64,000 nucleotides of DNA, from contig NZ_AP028878.1 in the NCBI RefSeq assembly GCF_036511935.1, positions 4,960,001 to 5,024,000 of the forward strand. Direction: 5' to 3'. This document shows positions 15,997-24,795 of the stretch, piece after piece (within the stretch, counting starts at the first letter, position 1; every line of letters begins with the position of its first letter). Source of the DNA: Marinobacter nanhaiticus D15-8W (GTDB lineage Bacteria; Pseudomonadota; Gammaproteobacteria; Pseudomonadales; Oleiphilaceae). The translations under genes were made by a program, and so were the position numbers. Under the pieces are notes generated by a model. It worked only from the letters and a program-made list of their open reading frames with translations. It ran no database searches and was not told the DNA's origin.

Positions 15997-18567
15997 GTGC
16001 GTCAACCCGTTCTGTTTTTCGTCCTGCTGGGCGTATTGCTGACGGCTATGTCGAGTGTGCAGGCCGACCTCGTCGAAGACGGGTATATCGAGCCTCGCAT
16101 CGAGTACATCCGTTTTCCGTACGGCCAGACCGACTCCGCCGGCCCGGTCGAGGTCAACGCACTGGAGCGCTGGCAAAGCCTGTCCGGCGAAGTGCCCAAC
16201 TTCGGCTATGTGCGTGACATTGTGTGGCTGCGGTTCGACGTACCCGCCCCATCCGGGGTGCGGGAGCAGATGCTGGAAATCCGCTACCCGCAGCTGGATT
16301 CGGTGCAGATCTTCCTGTTCGAGAACGGTCGACCAGTCAAGCAGCTCACCACGGGTGACCGGCTGCCTATGTCCACCCGGCCCATGCAGCATCCACACTT
16401 CCTGCTGCCCTACACCGTCGCCCCCGGTAGCGACTACCACTTCCTGGTGCGGGTACAGACCAACGGTGCCCTGCAGGTGCCGGTTCGCATCTGGCAGCGG
16501 GACGCCTTCTTCGACCACATTTCCCGGGTGGATCAGGCCCACGCCGTCTACTACGGCATCCTGATCACGGTTGTCTTCTTCAACCTGTTCGTATTCGCGG
16601 CCATGCGCGAGGCCACCTACCTCTACTACGCGCTGTCCACCCTTGGCTACCTGTTCCTGTTAGGTTCCCTTCGCGGCATTACCTATCCGCTGCTGTGGCC
16701 GGACAGTCCATGGCTCCAGAACCAGTCGATGATGATGTCGGTGCCCATCGCCATGCTGTTCTCGTTGCTGTTCGCCCGCGCCTTTCTCGACCTGCGCAGC
16801 CGGAGCCGCGGCTGGGACCGTATCGTTCGCGCTGCCGTCATCGTTAACCTGCTGGCCGTGCTGGGCACCTTCCTGCTGGACTACAACACCTCCATGCGGC
16901 TGTCGGTGGCACTGGCCATCCCCTGCTGTTTACTGCTGACGGCTTTGGGCCCCGTCGAGTGGGCTCGCGGCAACCGCCAGGCCATCCTATATACTATCGC
17001 CTGGGGTGTATTGACCGTCGGCAGCGCACTGACAGCTGCCAATAAGTACGGCTGGGTGCCGACCAATTTCATCACCGAATTCGGCATGGAGATCGGCTCG
17101 GCACTGGAAGCCATCCTCCTCTCCATCGGGCTCGCGACCCGGCTCTACCAGGAGCGGCAGGACAAATTGAAAGCCCGGGAGTCTCAGTTGCGCGCCCTCG
17201 CCGCCCGGCGCAAGGCGGAATTGCGGATGATGGACCAGGCGCTCCATCACCCGTTGACCAAGCTGCCCAATCGCACCTCGTTCGAGCTGCACCTGCAGGA
17301 CCTGCTGATCCGCGAACCGGATCGACGCCATGCGGTGGGTGTGATCCAGCTCACCAACCTCGCCGCTATCACCAGGACCCTCGGCCACCAGAATGCCGAC
17401 CGGGTGCTGGAACTGGCCGCCAGGCGTTTCAACCAGGTATGTAGCAACCTGCCGGGGGTGCGCCCCATCGAACAGAACGATGTACGTTGTTATCACGCAG
17501 CCTCGCTGGAATCCGGTACCTTCGGTTTTGTCATCGATGCCGACACAGCCCGGAGCCAGCCCCGACGCATCCTGGAATGTCTCGAGTCGCTACGGTCACC
17601 GCTGGAGTACCTGGGCATGCAGCTGCCGTTGGATCCACTGGCCGGCGTGGCCACCTATCCCAGTCACTCAAGCGATCCCAATACACTGATTCGGCAAGCC
17701 TATGTCGCGCTGGAAAGTGATGACGCCCGCGATCGCGGAATGGCTTACTACCGACCTGAACACGACTCCTACAGCGCAGATCGCCTGACACTGGCCTCGG
17801 AACTCCGGGAGGCCATTCGCCTGGATGAACTGGCACTGTTCTTCCAGCCCAAACTCAACCTGGCAGATGAACGGGTGGTGGGGGTCGAGGCGCTGATTCG
17901 CTGGCCCGGGCGCACTCGGGCAGTGGGTGCCGACGAAATCATCGCCGTGGCAGAGCAGACCGGCCTGATCAAGCCCCTCACGCGCTGGGTGTTACAGCAG
18001 GCCCTGAGAGCACGCGACGAACTGATCGAAGCCGGCCAGGAAGAACTGAGTGTTTCGGTTAACATTTCGCCCAATAACCTGCGAGAGCAAGAGTTCCCAT
18101 TGTTCGTGCAGCGACTGATGGCCGGCCACCCCCAACACGCCGGCAAAATCATCCTGGAAGTCACCGAAACCTCCATGATGCAGGATCCGGCCAATTCACT
18201 GCGCGCCCTTCGCTCCCTGCATTTCGCCGGCATTCCACTGTCGATAGACGATTTTGGCTCCGGTTATTCGTCGCTGTCCTACATCAAGCGGCTGCCGGCC
18301 AGCGAGATCAAGATCGACCGTTCACTGATCGTCGACCTGTCGTTCCAGGCCGAGGACCGGGTCATTGTGCAGACCACTATCAACATGTGCCACGACCTGG
18401 GCTACAAGGTGGTCGCCGAAGGTGTAGAGGACAGGGAAACGTTGCAATTGCTCGAGGAGATGGGCTGCGACATGATCCAGGGTTTCGTACTTACGCCGCC
18501 GCAACCGATGGATGAGTTCATGCGCTGGCTGACGAACCACGTCATGCAGGAAAAGCGGCGCGCCTGA
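15997..18567 (+). CDS. 7TMR-DISM sensor with degenerate GGDEF and intact EAL domain
   Basis: This is an 856-residue membrane c-di-GMP phosphodiesterase. A signal peptide (1-23) is followed by a periplasmic 7TMR-DISMED2 beta domain (about 25-165), seven helices (about 180-390), a short coiled linker, a degenerate GGDEF domain (about 415-565) and an EAL domain (about 590-845). The GGDEF motif is lost: the sequence at its place reads LESGTFGFVID. The EAL domain keeps its catalytic set: EALIRW at 631, VNISPNN, LEVTETSMM, DDFGSGYSS at 751, EIKIDRS and the final QGF. It should therefore degrade c-di-GMP in response to a periplasmic signal, perhaps a carbohydrate or lipid. A paralogue with the same layout lies at 38829-41390, and the Pel operon downstream is a possible target. 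Confidence 0.93.
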   Translation: MRQPVLFFVLLGVLLTAMSSVQADLVEDGYIEPRIEYIRFPYGQTDSAGPVEVNALERWQSLSGEVPNFGYVRDIVWLRFDVPAPSGVREQMLEIRYPQLDSVQIFLFENGRPVKQLTTGDRLPMSTRPMQHPHFLLPYTVAPGSDYHFLVRVQTNGALQVPVRIWQRDAFFDHISRVDQAHAVYYGILITVVFFNLFVFAAMREATYLYYALSTLGYLFLLGSLRGITYPLLWPDSPWLQNQSMMMSVPIAMLFSLLFARAFLDLRSRSRGWDRIVRAAVIVNLLAVLGTFLLDYNTSMRLSVALAIPCCLLLTALGPVEWARGNRQAILYTIAWGVLTVGSALTAANKYGWVPTNFITEFGMEIGSALEAILLSIGLATRLYQERQDKLKARESQLRALAARRKAELRMMDQALHHPLTKLPNRTSFELHLQDLLIREPDRRHAVGVIQLTNLAAITRTLGHQNADRVLELAARRFNQVCSNLPGVRPIEQNDVRCYHAASLESGTFGFVIDADTARSQPRRILECLESLRSPLEYLGMQLPLDPLAGVATYPSHSSDPNTLIRQAYVALESDDARDRGMAYYRPEHDSYSADRLTLASELREAIRLDELALFFQPKLNLADERVVGVEALIRWPGRTRAVGADEIIAVAEQTGLIKPLTRWVLQQALRARDELIEAGQEELSVSVNISPNNLREQEFPLFVQRLMAGHPQHAGKIILEVTETSMMQDPANSLRALRSLHFAGIPLSIDDFGSGYSSLSYIKRLPASEIKIDRSLIVDLSFQAEDRVIVQTTINMCHDLGYKVVAEGVEDRETLQLLEEMGCDMIQGFVLTPPQPMDEFMRWLTNHVMQEKRRA

Positions 18568-18626
18568 GCCGGCTGCGGTAACGCCGACTCAGGCTAACAA
18601 ACGACGTACCGTTGAAGGCTCAACCT

Positions 18627-19496
18627 TTAGCTGCTGCTAGGCTCGCGTCGGCGGATCAGGGCTTCCTGGGCGGTGGAGGCGACCAGCACCCCCTCGCGAT
18701 TGAAGATATTTCCGCGATTGAAGCCGCGGCCAGCGGAGGCGCTGGGACTGTCGGTGTCGTATAGCAGCCAGTCGTCCATACGGAAGTCACGGTGGAACCA
18801 GATAGCATGATCCAGGCTCGCCACCTGCATCTCACGGTTCATGAACGTAACGCCATGGGGATTGAGCGACGTCCCGAGGAAACCGAAATCCGACGAGTAG
18901 GCCAGCAGGCAACGGTGCAGTACCGGGTCGTCCGGGAGGTCGCCCTGGGCACGGAACCAGGCCTGTTTGTGGGGATCACGCTGTTCCGGTTTGAGCGGAT
19001 TCATCGGATCCACCGGACGAATCTCGATGGGACGGTCACGCGTAAATTTTTCGCGCATGTGCTCGGGAATGTACTGTTTCATCATCAGGGCGAGGGTATG
19101 CTCGGACTTCAAGGTATTGAAATCCGGTGCTGACGGCATCACGTCCTGGTGCTCGAAGCCGGATTCCTCGACCTGGAAGGACATGGACCCGGTCAGGATT
19201 TCCTTGCCCTCTTGGCGAGCGATGACCCGGCGTACGGAAAAGCTGCCGCCATCGCGGACACGATGAACTTCGTAATCGATGGGCAGGCGATGGTCGCCCG
19301 GCCGCAGAAAATAGGCGTGCAGGGAATGCGCAGCCCGGTCTTCGACCGTGCGGCTTGCCGCCATCAGCGCCTGGCCGAGCACCTGGCCGCCGAACACGGC
19401 GGGAAAGCCAAGGTCTTCGCTCTCGCCCTGGAAATGATCGTCGCCGATGGGCGCCAGATCCAGTAATTCGACCAATTTGCGTGTGACCTCAAGCAT
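18627..19496 (-). CDS. tesB: Acyl-CoA thioesterase II
   Basis: A 289-residue double-hotdog thioesterase that hydrolyses medium- and long-chain acyl-CoA. I chose the ATG at 19494-19496, which has GGAGCAGG upstream and matches the family start (MLEVTRKLVELLDL); a longer frame from 19571 would overlap the divergent gene's promoter. Recognisable blocks are FGGQVLGQALMAASRTV, HSLHAYFLRPGD, VASLDHAIWFHRDFRMDDWL with the catalytic aspartate, and RGFNRGNIFNREGVLVASTAQEALIR with the conserved glutamine. With the AidB-like enzyme and rubredoxin system it belongs to the lipid-oxidation content of this window. Confidence 0.95.
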   Translation of the reverse strand: MLEVTRKLVELLDLAPIGDDHFQGESEDLGFPAVFGGQVLGQALMAASRTVEDRAAHSLHAYFLRPGDHRLPIDYEVHRVRDGGSFSVRRVIARQEGKEILTGSMSFQVEESGFEHQDVMPSAPDFNTLKSEHTLALMMKQYIPEHMREKFTRDRPIEIRPVDPMNPLKPEQRDPHKQAWFRAQGDLPDDPVLHRCLLAYSSDFGFLGTSLNPHGVTFMNREMQVASLDHAIWFHRDFRMDDWLLYDTDSPSASAGRGFNRGNIFNREGVLVASTAQEALIRRREPSSS

Positions 19497-19572
19497 GCCT
19501 GCTCCTGTTGCTCTATTAAAACCGGTTGTTCTACCCCAGCCGCCAGGTCGACGCAATGGCAATATTGTCACT

Positions 19573-20034
19573 ATGAACTGGCAACAACGCTCGGGGAATC
19601 TCCGGACATTCTGCTACAAACCGATTCTGGTGGCACTGCTTGCAAGCCTGAGCGCACTGCCGTGCCAGGCCTGCGGGCTGGACTGGCGCTATGATGCCCG
19701 GCGCGACAGCTTGATGGTCAACCCGACGCCGCCCCAGGCGGAATGCGCCAGGTCTGGAGATGACGTCAATCCGGTCGTGCTTCCCCAACCGGAGTGGCCA
19801 GAAGATTATGAGGAAGATTCGGACCGGGGGTGGCAGTGGACCGACCCGCAATTCGGCACCGGACGGGCCGATGCCTACCAACCCAACCGAGAGGCTACCC
19901 GCATTGCAGAAGCCCAGCAGTATGAAACAGACAGGTCTCAGAGCCCGAGGCCGCTAAGCGACCTCGGCGATCTTCCTGATGCCTTGAGCGGGTTGGACTA
20001 CCGGGTGGAATTCGGTATCGAATATCGCTTTTGA
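19573..20034 (+). CDS. Exported protein of unknown function
   Basis: A 153-residue protein I cannot place in a family. The start at 19573 is chosen because a signal peptide follows directly (basic NWQQRSGNLR, then ILVALLASLSALPCQA). The mature part is acidic and rich in Pro, Asp and Glu (VLPQPEWPEDYEEDSDRGWQ) and looks poorly structured. The last residues, DYRVEFGIEYRF, form an alternating strand ending in Phe, as in proteins of the outer membrane, but one strand is not a barrel. The ribosome site is weak. The gene is divergent from tesB by 76 bases and ends 9 bases from the convergent rubredoxin reductase gene. Confidence 0.5.
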   Translation: MNWQQRSGNLRTFCYKPILVALLASLSALPCQACGLDWRYDARRDSLMVNPTPPQAECARSGDDVNPVVLPQPEWPEDYEEDSDRGWQWTDPQFGTGRADAYQPNREATRIAEAQQYETDRSQSPRPLSDLGDLPDALSGLDYRVEFGIEYRF

Positions 20035-20043
20035 ACCCGCCGG

Positions 20044-21198
20044 TCATCCGTGAATGGGCGGCACTTCCTTGGACAACGCCTGCTTCTCCATCGCGTAGTC
20101 GCCGGTGACGGCAAAGCCGAGCACGCTGCCTTGGGCATCCTTGAACAAGGCCCGGACATTGCGCCCGTCGCGCTCGATCTGCCATTCACCCTCGGCGTTA
20201 GGCGGCGGCGGACAAACGGCGGTGGGACAGCAGGGTGTCTTCACCATGACCGGCATAACGCCGTAGGCCACATCGGTCGGCGTTCCCGTGAGCGTCTTGG
20301 CCAGCGCCCGGGAGCAGGCCATCAGCGGCAACACGTAGAGCAGCACATGGCCGTCCACTTCGGCACAGTCACCGAGGGCGTAGATGTCGTCGGCGCTGGT
20401 CTTGAGGGTCCGATCGACAACGATGCCACGAGCTACCTCGAGCCCGGCGCTCCTCGCCAGCTCCACACGGGGGCGCAAACCGACGGCGGAGATAACCCGG
20501 CCCGCCTCGACCGTTTCGCCATTGGCCAGGGTCAGTTTTACGCCATCACCGGCGTGGTCGATGCGGTCGACGACGGTGTCCAGGTGGAAGCGCACCCCTT
20601 CCTCGGTCAATGCCTCGACCACCGCGTCACCGGCGGCCGGCGGCACCAGCCCCGGCATAGCGGTGTCGGAGGGCGCAATGACATCCACCTCATAACCACC
20701 GTTGCGCAGGTCGTTGGCAAACTCACAACCGATCAACCCTGCGCCCATGATGGCCACTCGTGACTGGCCCTCCAGGGCCTTTCGGAACGCCCGGTAGTCC
20801 ATCAGGTCGTTGATGGAATAGACGAACTCCTGGCCGTCGCCCTCCAGCGGAATGCGGATCACGTCCGCGCCCCAAGCCAGTACCAGCTTGCTATAGCGCA
20901 GGCGCTCATCGCCGATCAATACGCAATGGGCTTCGGGGTCGATGCCGGTCACGGTGGTGTGGGTACGCAATTCGACGTTGAGCTGCTCGGTCATGCCGGC
21001 GGCGTCCGCCTGGGCCAGCTCGTCGGCGCTCTTGCCTTTGGTAAACCCGGTGGAGAGCATGGGCTTCGAATAGCTATGCCCGTCATCCGCAGTGATCATC
21101 AGGACAGGCACCTCCTTGTCCTGCTTGCGGATTTCCCGGACCAGCGAATAGCCCGAAAGGCCGGTGCCGATAATGACGATGGGGGCATCCTGACTCAT
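20044..21198 (-). CDS. rubB: Rubredoxin-NAD(+) reductase
   Basis: A 384-residue FAD protein that passes electrons from NADH to rubredoxin, which in turn serves alkane hydroxylases or oxidative-stress enzymes. It has the N-terminal FAD fold (IVIIGTGLSGYSLVREIR), an NADH fold near 147 (VAIMGAGLIGCEFANDLRNG) and the second FAD motif near 270 (DIYALGDCAEVDG). Length and sequence fit the AlkT/RubB group. Rubredoxin is encoded 92 bases upstream on the same strand, so the two probably form an operon. The C-terminal PTAVCPPPPNAEGEW region is typical of the rubredoxin reductase extension. Confidence 0.93.
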   Translation of the reverse strand: MSQDAPIVIIGTGLSGYSLVREIRKQDKEVPVLMITADDGHSYSKPMLSTGFTKGKSADELAQADAAGMTEQLNVELRTHTTVTGIDPEAHCVLIGDERLRYSKLVLAWGADVIRIPLEGDGQEFVYSINDLMDYRAFRKALEGQSRVAIMGAGLIGCEFANDLRNGGYEVDVIAPSDTAMPGLVPPAAGDAVVEALTEEGVRFHLDTVVDRIDHAGDGVKLTLANGETVEAGRVISAVGLRPRVELARSAGLEVARGIVVDRTLKTSADDIYALGDCAEVDGHVLLYVLPLMACSRALAKTLTGTPTDVAYGVMPVMVKTPCCPTAVCPPPPNAEGEWQIERDGRNVRALFKDAQGSVLGFAVTGDYAMEKQALSKEVPPIHG

Positions 21199-21290
21199 GC
21201 CACTGCTCTCCTGTGTACGGGGTTAATGCAAAATGCTATTCATGCACCAGGCCCATGATCCTGGTCACAAGGCCCGCGCCGCCGGGGGGA

Positions 21291-21458
21291 TTAGCCAATC
21301 TCGATCATCTCGAAATCTTCCTTACCCACGCCGCAGTCCGGGCAGACCCAGTCCTCGGGCACATCTTCCCAGGCGGTGCCCGGCTCGATTCCGTCTTCCG
21401 GCCAGCCTTCGGCCTCGTCATAGATCAAGCCACAGACGACACACTGCCACTTCTTCAT
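21291..21458 (-). CDS. rubA: Rubredoxin
   Basis: A 55-residue iron protein. The start ATG at 21456-21458 has GGAGGAGAG upstream; a longer frame to 21611 has no support. The single iron is held by four cysteines in CVVCG (residues 6-9) and CPDCG (39-42), with the conserved aromatic core (Y13, W20, W37) and the [14 protein letters not shown] segment. It is the AlkG2/RubA type that can work with alkane hydroxylases. It lies directly upstream of rubredoxin reductase, and the gene order with hpt, ubiC and ubiA resembles Pseudomonas. Confidence 0.96.
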   Translation of the reverse strand: MKKWQCVVCGLIYDEAEGWPEDGIEPGTAWEDVPEDWVCPDCGVGKEDFEMIEIG

Positions 21459-21749
21459 CACTCTCCTCCAGGATCCCATTAAAGGCGGGAATAGTATTTG
21501 TTCTACAATCCGACATGCAAGTGAGGTCGAATCGCGGATAGACATCGGGCCCGTCATGATACGCTTTGTACGCCCCATGACCAATGCCGGCAGGGACAGC
21601 CCGTTGCCCAATCCCTACCGCCAGGGGGCTATACTGGATTGACGCGACCGTTACTCCAGCCCCTCCCCGGACCGGCCCGGCTTCGGTATAATGCCCGGCT
21701 TTTGGAAGCACGCCTGCGGGTTTGCCTCCCTGAAACAGGATCTGCACCC

Positions 21750-22307
21750 ATGACAACGTCCCACGACGAACTCCAGAAGGTTTTCGACGAAGCCGACTGC
21801 ATCTGCACCGAGCAGGAAGTCCAGCAGGCCATCGAGCGGATGGCGAGCGCCATCACCGATCAGCTCAAGGGTCGCGACCCCCTCCTGTTCTGCGTGATGA
21901 ATGGGGGATTGATCCTGATGGGCCAGTTGCTGCCGAAACTTAAGTTCCCGCTGCAGGCAGAATACCTGCACGCCACCCGTTACCGGCAGGAAACCACCGG
22001 GGGCATCCTGGAATGGAAGCTGCGCCCGGAAGCGGACATGCGTGGGCGCACCGTCCTGATCGTCGACGACATTCTCGACGAGGGCACCACACTCAACGCC
22101 ATTGCCGACTACTGCAAAGCCCAGGGCGCCGCCGAAGTGCAGACCGCCGTTCTGGTGGACAAGCAGCACGACCGCAAATGCCGTCCCGACCTGAAGGCCG
22201 ATTTCACCGGCCTGGACGTGGAAGACCGATTCCTGTTCGGCTACGGCATGGATTACAAGGGGTACTGGCGCAACGCCCCCGGCATCTATGCCGTCAAGGG
22301 ACTCTGA
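21750..22307 (+). CDS. hpt: Hypoxanthine-guanine phosphoribosyltransferase
   Basis: A 185-residue purine salvage enzyme that joins hypoxanthine or guanine to PRPP. The start at 21750 (MTTSHDELQKVFDEAD) has AGGA about 10 bases upstream and fits the family. The PRPP-binding signature is VLIVDDILDEGTTLNAIADY near residue 97, preceded by the CVMNGGLILMGQLLPKL loop and followed by AVLVDKQHDRK. The DVEDRFLFGYGMDYKGYWRN C-terminal block holds the base-binding residues. Its 3-prime end lies 25 bases before the chosen ubiC start. Confidence 0.94.
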   Translation: MTTSHDELQKVFDEADCICTEQEVQQAIERMASAITDQLKGRDPLLFCVMNGGLILMGQLLPKLKFPLQAEYLHATRYRQETTGGILEWKLRPEADMRGRTVLIVDDILDEGTTLNAIADYCKAQGAAEVQTAVLVDKQHDRKCRPDLKADFTGLDVEDRFLFGYGMDYKGYWRNAPGIYAVKGL

Positions 22308-22332
22308 CATTTCCGCCTTGACCCAGGGGGCG

Positions 22333-22869
22333 ATGGACCTGCCCCGCGCTCCCGAGGCTCGCTGGCTCCCCGGCGTGCCCGCCGTCCGGTTGATGCTGGG
22401 CCGTCCGCTAACTCATGAACTCTACTGGCTGACGCTGGAAGGCTCCCTCACCCGCGCGTTGCAACTGCGTTGCATGGAAAGCTTCCACGTCGACGTCCTC
22501 CGGGAAGGCTATTCCCGCCCTTCCGTAGAGGAAGCCCTTACGCTTGGTATCCCGTCACGCCAACTGGCTTGGATCCGCGAAGTCCAGCTGTGCGGCGACG
22601 GCCAGCCCTGGGTGATGGCCCGTACCGTCATTCCACTGGATACGCTAAAAGGCAACGGCCGGCGCCTGCGCCACCTGGGCCGCCGTCCCCTGGGCCACTT
22701 CCTGTTCAGCCAGCGCCGCTGGCACCGCGGGCCCTTCCAGATTGGCATCGCCCGCGCTACCGCCCCAGGTCAGCCGACTATTGGTCGACGCTCCCGTTTC
22801 TTTAGGGGTAAGGATGCGTTGTTAGTGGGCGAGTACTTCCTGCCGAACTTATTGGCGCGCACGCCCTAA
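22333..22869 (+). CDS. ubiC: Chorismate pyruvate-lyase
   Basis: UbiC removes pyruvate from chorismate to give 4-hydroxybenzoate, the first step of ubiquinone synthesis. The 178-residue product starts at 22333 with AGGGGG six bases upstream; a longer frame from 22288 would overlap hpt. Family features are the LTLEGSLTRALQLRC segment, REVQLCGDGQPWVMARTVIP with the product-binding residues, GRRPLGHFLFSQ, and the C-terminal GRRSRFFRGKDALLVGEYFLP. The gene is followed after 64 bases by ubiA, which uses its product. Confidence 0.92.
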   Translation: MDLPRAPEARWLPGVPAVRLMLGRPLTHELYWLTLEGSLTRALQLRCMESFHVDVLREGYSRPSVEEALTLGIPSRQLAWIREVQLCGDGQPWVMARTVIPLDTLKGNGRRLRHLGRRPLGHFLFSQRRWHRGPFQIGIARATAPGQPTIGRRSRFFRGKDALLVGEYFLPNLLARTP

Positions 22870-22933
22870 TTTCCGGCCGCTTCAAACGGACACAGTTCCG
22901 TCGCTATAATCCAGCGAGTTAGCCATTCAGCCG

Positions 22934-23839
22934 ATGAGCCGAGCACCCATGACCCTCGATTTCCTGCCCGAATCGCTGCAGACGAAACTCACCGCCTACG
23001 TGCAACTGCTACGGCTGGACCGCCCCATCGGCACCCTGTTGCTGCTCTGGCCCACATACTGGGCCTTGTGGCTCGCCGCAGGCGACGGCATGCCAAGCCT
23101 GGCCAATGTGATCATCTTTACCCTGGGCGTTTTCATGATGCGGGCCGCCGGCTGCGCGATTAACGATTTCGCCGACCGCAAGGTGGACGGCCACGTCAAG
23201 CGCACCAGGGCGCGTCCGCTCGCCACCGGACGGATTAGCGCAGCAGAAGCGGTGATACTGTTCCTGGTGCTGGCACTGCTCTCGTTCGTGATGGTGGTGT
23301 TCTTCACCAATACCCTGACGCTCTACCTGTCCTTTGGCGGGCTGGTACTGGCGTTCATCTACCCATTCATGAAGCGCTTTACCCACCTGCCCCAACTCTT
23401 TCTCGGCGCAGCCTTCTCCTGGGCGATCCCCATGGCCTGGGCGGCGGAGGCCAACGAGGTCACGCGCATCGCCTGGCTACTATTTACGGCCAACGTGCTC
23501 TGGACCGTGGCCTACGACACGCTCTATGCGATGGTCGATCGTGACGACGACCTTAAGATCGGCGTGAAATCCACCGCCATTCTCTTCGGCGAAGCCGACA
23601 AGGCTATCGTTGGCATCCTGCAGGTCCTGACGGTACTGATCCTGGTTTTGGTGGGCCCCCAGGCGGAACTGGGTGTTTTCTATTACTTGGGGCTGCTGGG
23701 TATGGCCTCGCTGTTTGGCTACCAGCAGTACCTGATTCGCTTCCGCCAGCGTGACGCCTGCTTCAAGGCCTTCCTTAATAACCAATGGGCGGGCGCCAGC
23801 GTATTCCTGGGTTTGTTCCTGGACATGCTGGTCCGCTAG
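22934..23839 (+). CDS. ubiA: 4-hydroxybenzoate polyprenyltransferase
   Basis: This 301-residue inner-membrane enzyme attaches the polyprenyl tail to 4-hydroxybenzoate. Both aspartate-rich prenyl-diphosphate motifs are visible: [11 protein letters not shown] near residue 77 and [17 protein letters not shown] near 193. About eight or nine membrane helices surround them, and the N-terminal [21 protein letters not shown] is diagnostic for UbiA. The start may be the first ATG ([10 protein letters not shown]) or the internal ATG five codons later. It forms a unit with ubiC. Confidence 0.95.
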   Translation: MSRAPMTLDFLPESLQTKLTAYVQLLRLDRPIGTLLLLWPTYWALWLAAGDGMPSLANVIIFTLGVFMMRAAGCAINDFADRKVDGHVKRTRARPLATGRISAAEAVILFLVLALLSFVMVVFFTNTLTLYLSFGGLVLAFIYPFMKRFTHLPQLFLGAAFSWAIPMAWAAEANEVTRIAWLLFTANVLWTVAYDTLYAMVDRDDDLKIGVKSTAILFGEADKAIVGILQVLTVLILVLVGPQAELGVFYYLGLLGMASLFGYQQYLIRFRQRDACFKAFLNNQWAGASVFLGLFLDMLVR

Positions 23840-23878
23840 GAAGCCCACTCCAAGGAGGTTTCCGGGCCACCTGAATCC

Positions 23879-23896
23879 TTGTCATATACTTGTAAC
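23879..23896 (+). promoter_or_regulatory. Pho box upstream of phoB
   Basis: TTGTCAT-ATAC-TTGTAAC has two seven-base half-sites separated by four bases, the exact geometry of the PhoB box (CTGTCAT-N4-CTGTCAY), with one or two mismatches per half. It lies about 120 bases before the phoB start, so phoBR is probably autoregulated under phosphate limitation. Confidence 0.75.
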
Positions 23897-24016
23897 AATT
23901 GAAGGTTGTAATGTCCCAGCAATACTACGGCGCCCTAGTGGACATCCTGAGCCTGCAACGCCTTTCAGGATCCGACCGGGGCACCCGAATCGCTGGTGAT
24001 GACAAGGTGGGATGTC

Positions 24017-24709
24017 ATGACGGGAAAAACAGTACTCATAGTCGATGACGAAGCATCGATCCGCGAGATGATCGCCGTAGCGCTGGAAATGGCGGACTAC
24101 GACTACCTCGAGGCTGCCGACGCGCTGGATGCGCACGCCATGATCGTGGACAAGAAACCGGACCTGATCCTGCTGGACTGGATGCTTCCCGGCACCAGCG
24201 GCATCGAACTGGCCCGCCGCCTGAAGAGAGACGAAACCACGGCGGAAATCCCGATCATCATGCTGACCGCAAAGGTCGAAGAGGACAACAAGGTGCAGGG
24301 CCTCGAGTCCGGCGCCGACGATTACATCACCAAGCCGTTCTCCCCACGGGAGCTCGTTGCACGTCTCAAGGCGGTACTGCGGCGGACCACACCTGCGGGG
24401 GTTGAAACCCCGGTGGAAGTAAACGGCCTGCACCTGGATCCCACCAGTCACCGGGTCACGACGCCAACCGGCGCGGTGGACATGGGTCCCACGGAGTATA
24501 AACTGCTCCAGTTCTTCATGACGCACCAGGAGCGGGTCTACACCCGGGCGCAACTTCTGGATCAAGTCTGGGGTGGCAATGTCTATGTGGAAGAGCGTAC
24601 CGTCGACGTCCACATCCGCCGCCTGCGTAAGGCGCTGGGTGAGAAGTACGATCACCTGATCCAGACGGTCCGGGGTACCGGCTACCGTTTCTCCACGCGC
24701 GCAGCCTGA
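24017..24709 (+). CDS. phoB: Phosphate regulon response regulator PhoB
   Basis: A 230-residue OmpR-type regulator. The start at 24017 ([20 protein letters not shown]) has AAGGTGGG upstream. The receiver domain has D10/D11, the phosphorylation site D54 in [13 protein letters not shown], and K105 in [13 protein letters not shown]. The winged helix DNA-binding domain (about 130-228) contains [17 protein letters not shown] [20 protein letters not shown] and [12 protein letters not shown]. It activates phosphate starvation genes by binding Pho boxes, one of which lies upstream of this gene. phoR follows after 86 bases. Confidence 0.97.
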   Translation: MTGKTVLIVDDEASIREMIAVALEMADYDYLEAADALDAHAMIVDKKPDLILLDWMLPGTSGIELARRLKRDETTAEIPIIMLTAKVEEDNKVQGLESGADDYITKPFSPRELVARLKAVLRRTTPAGVETPVEVNGLHLDPTSHRVTTPTGAVDMGPTEYKLLQFFMTHQERVYTRAQLLDQVWGGNVYVEERTVDVHIRRLRKALGEKYDHLIQTVRGTGYRFSTRAA

Positions 24710-24795
24710 ACCCCTATAATAAGCGTCGCGTAATGGGAGACTCTGACGTTTGATTCGGTGCTGGGGCGCGTTCCAGCACCCTTAAGGAAGATTCC

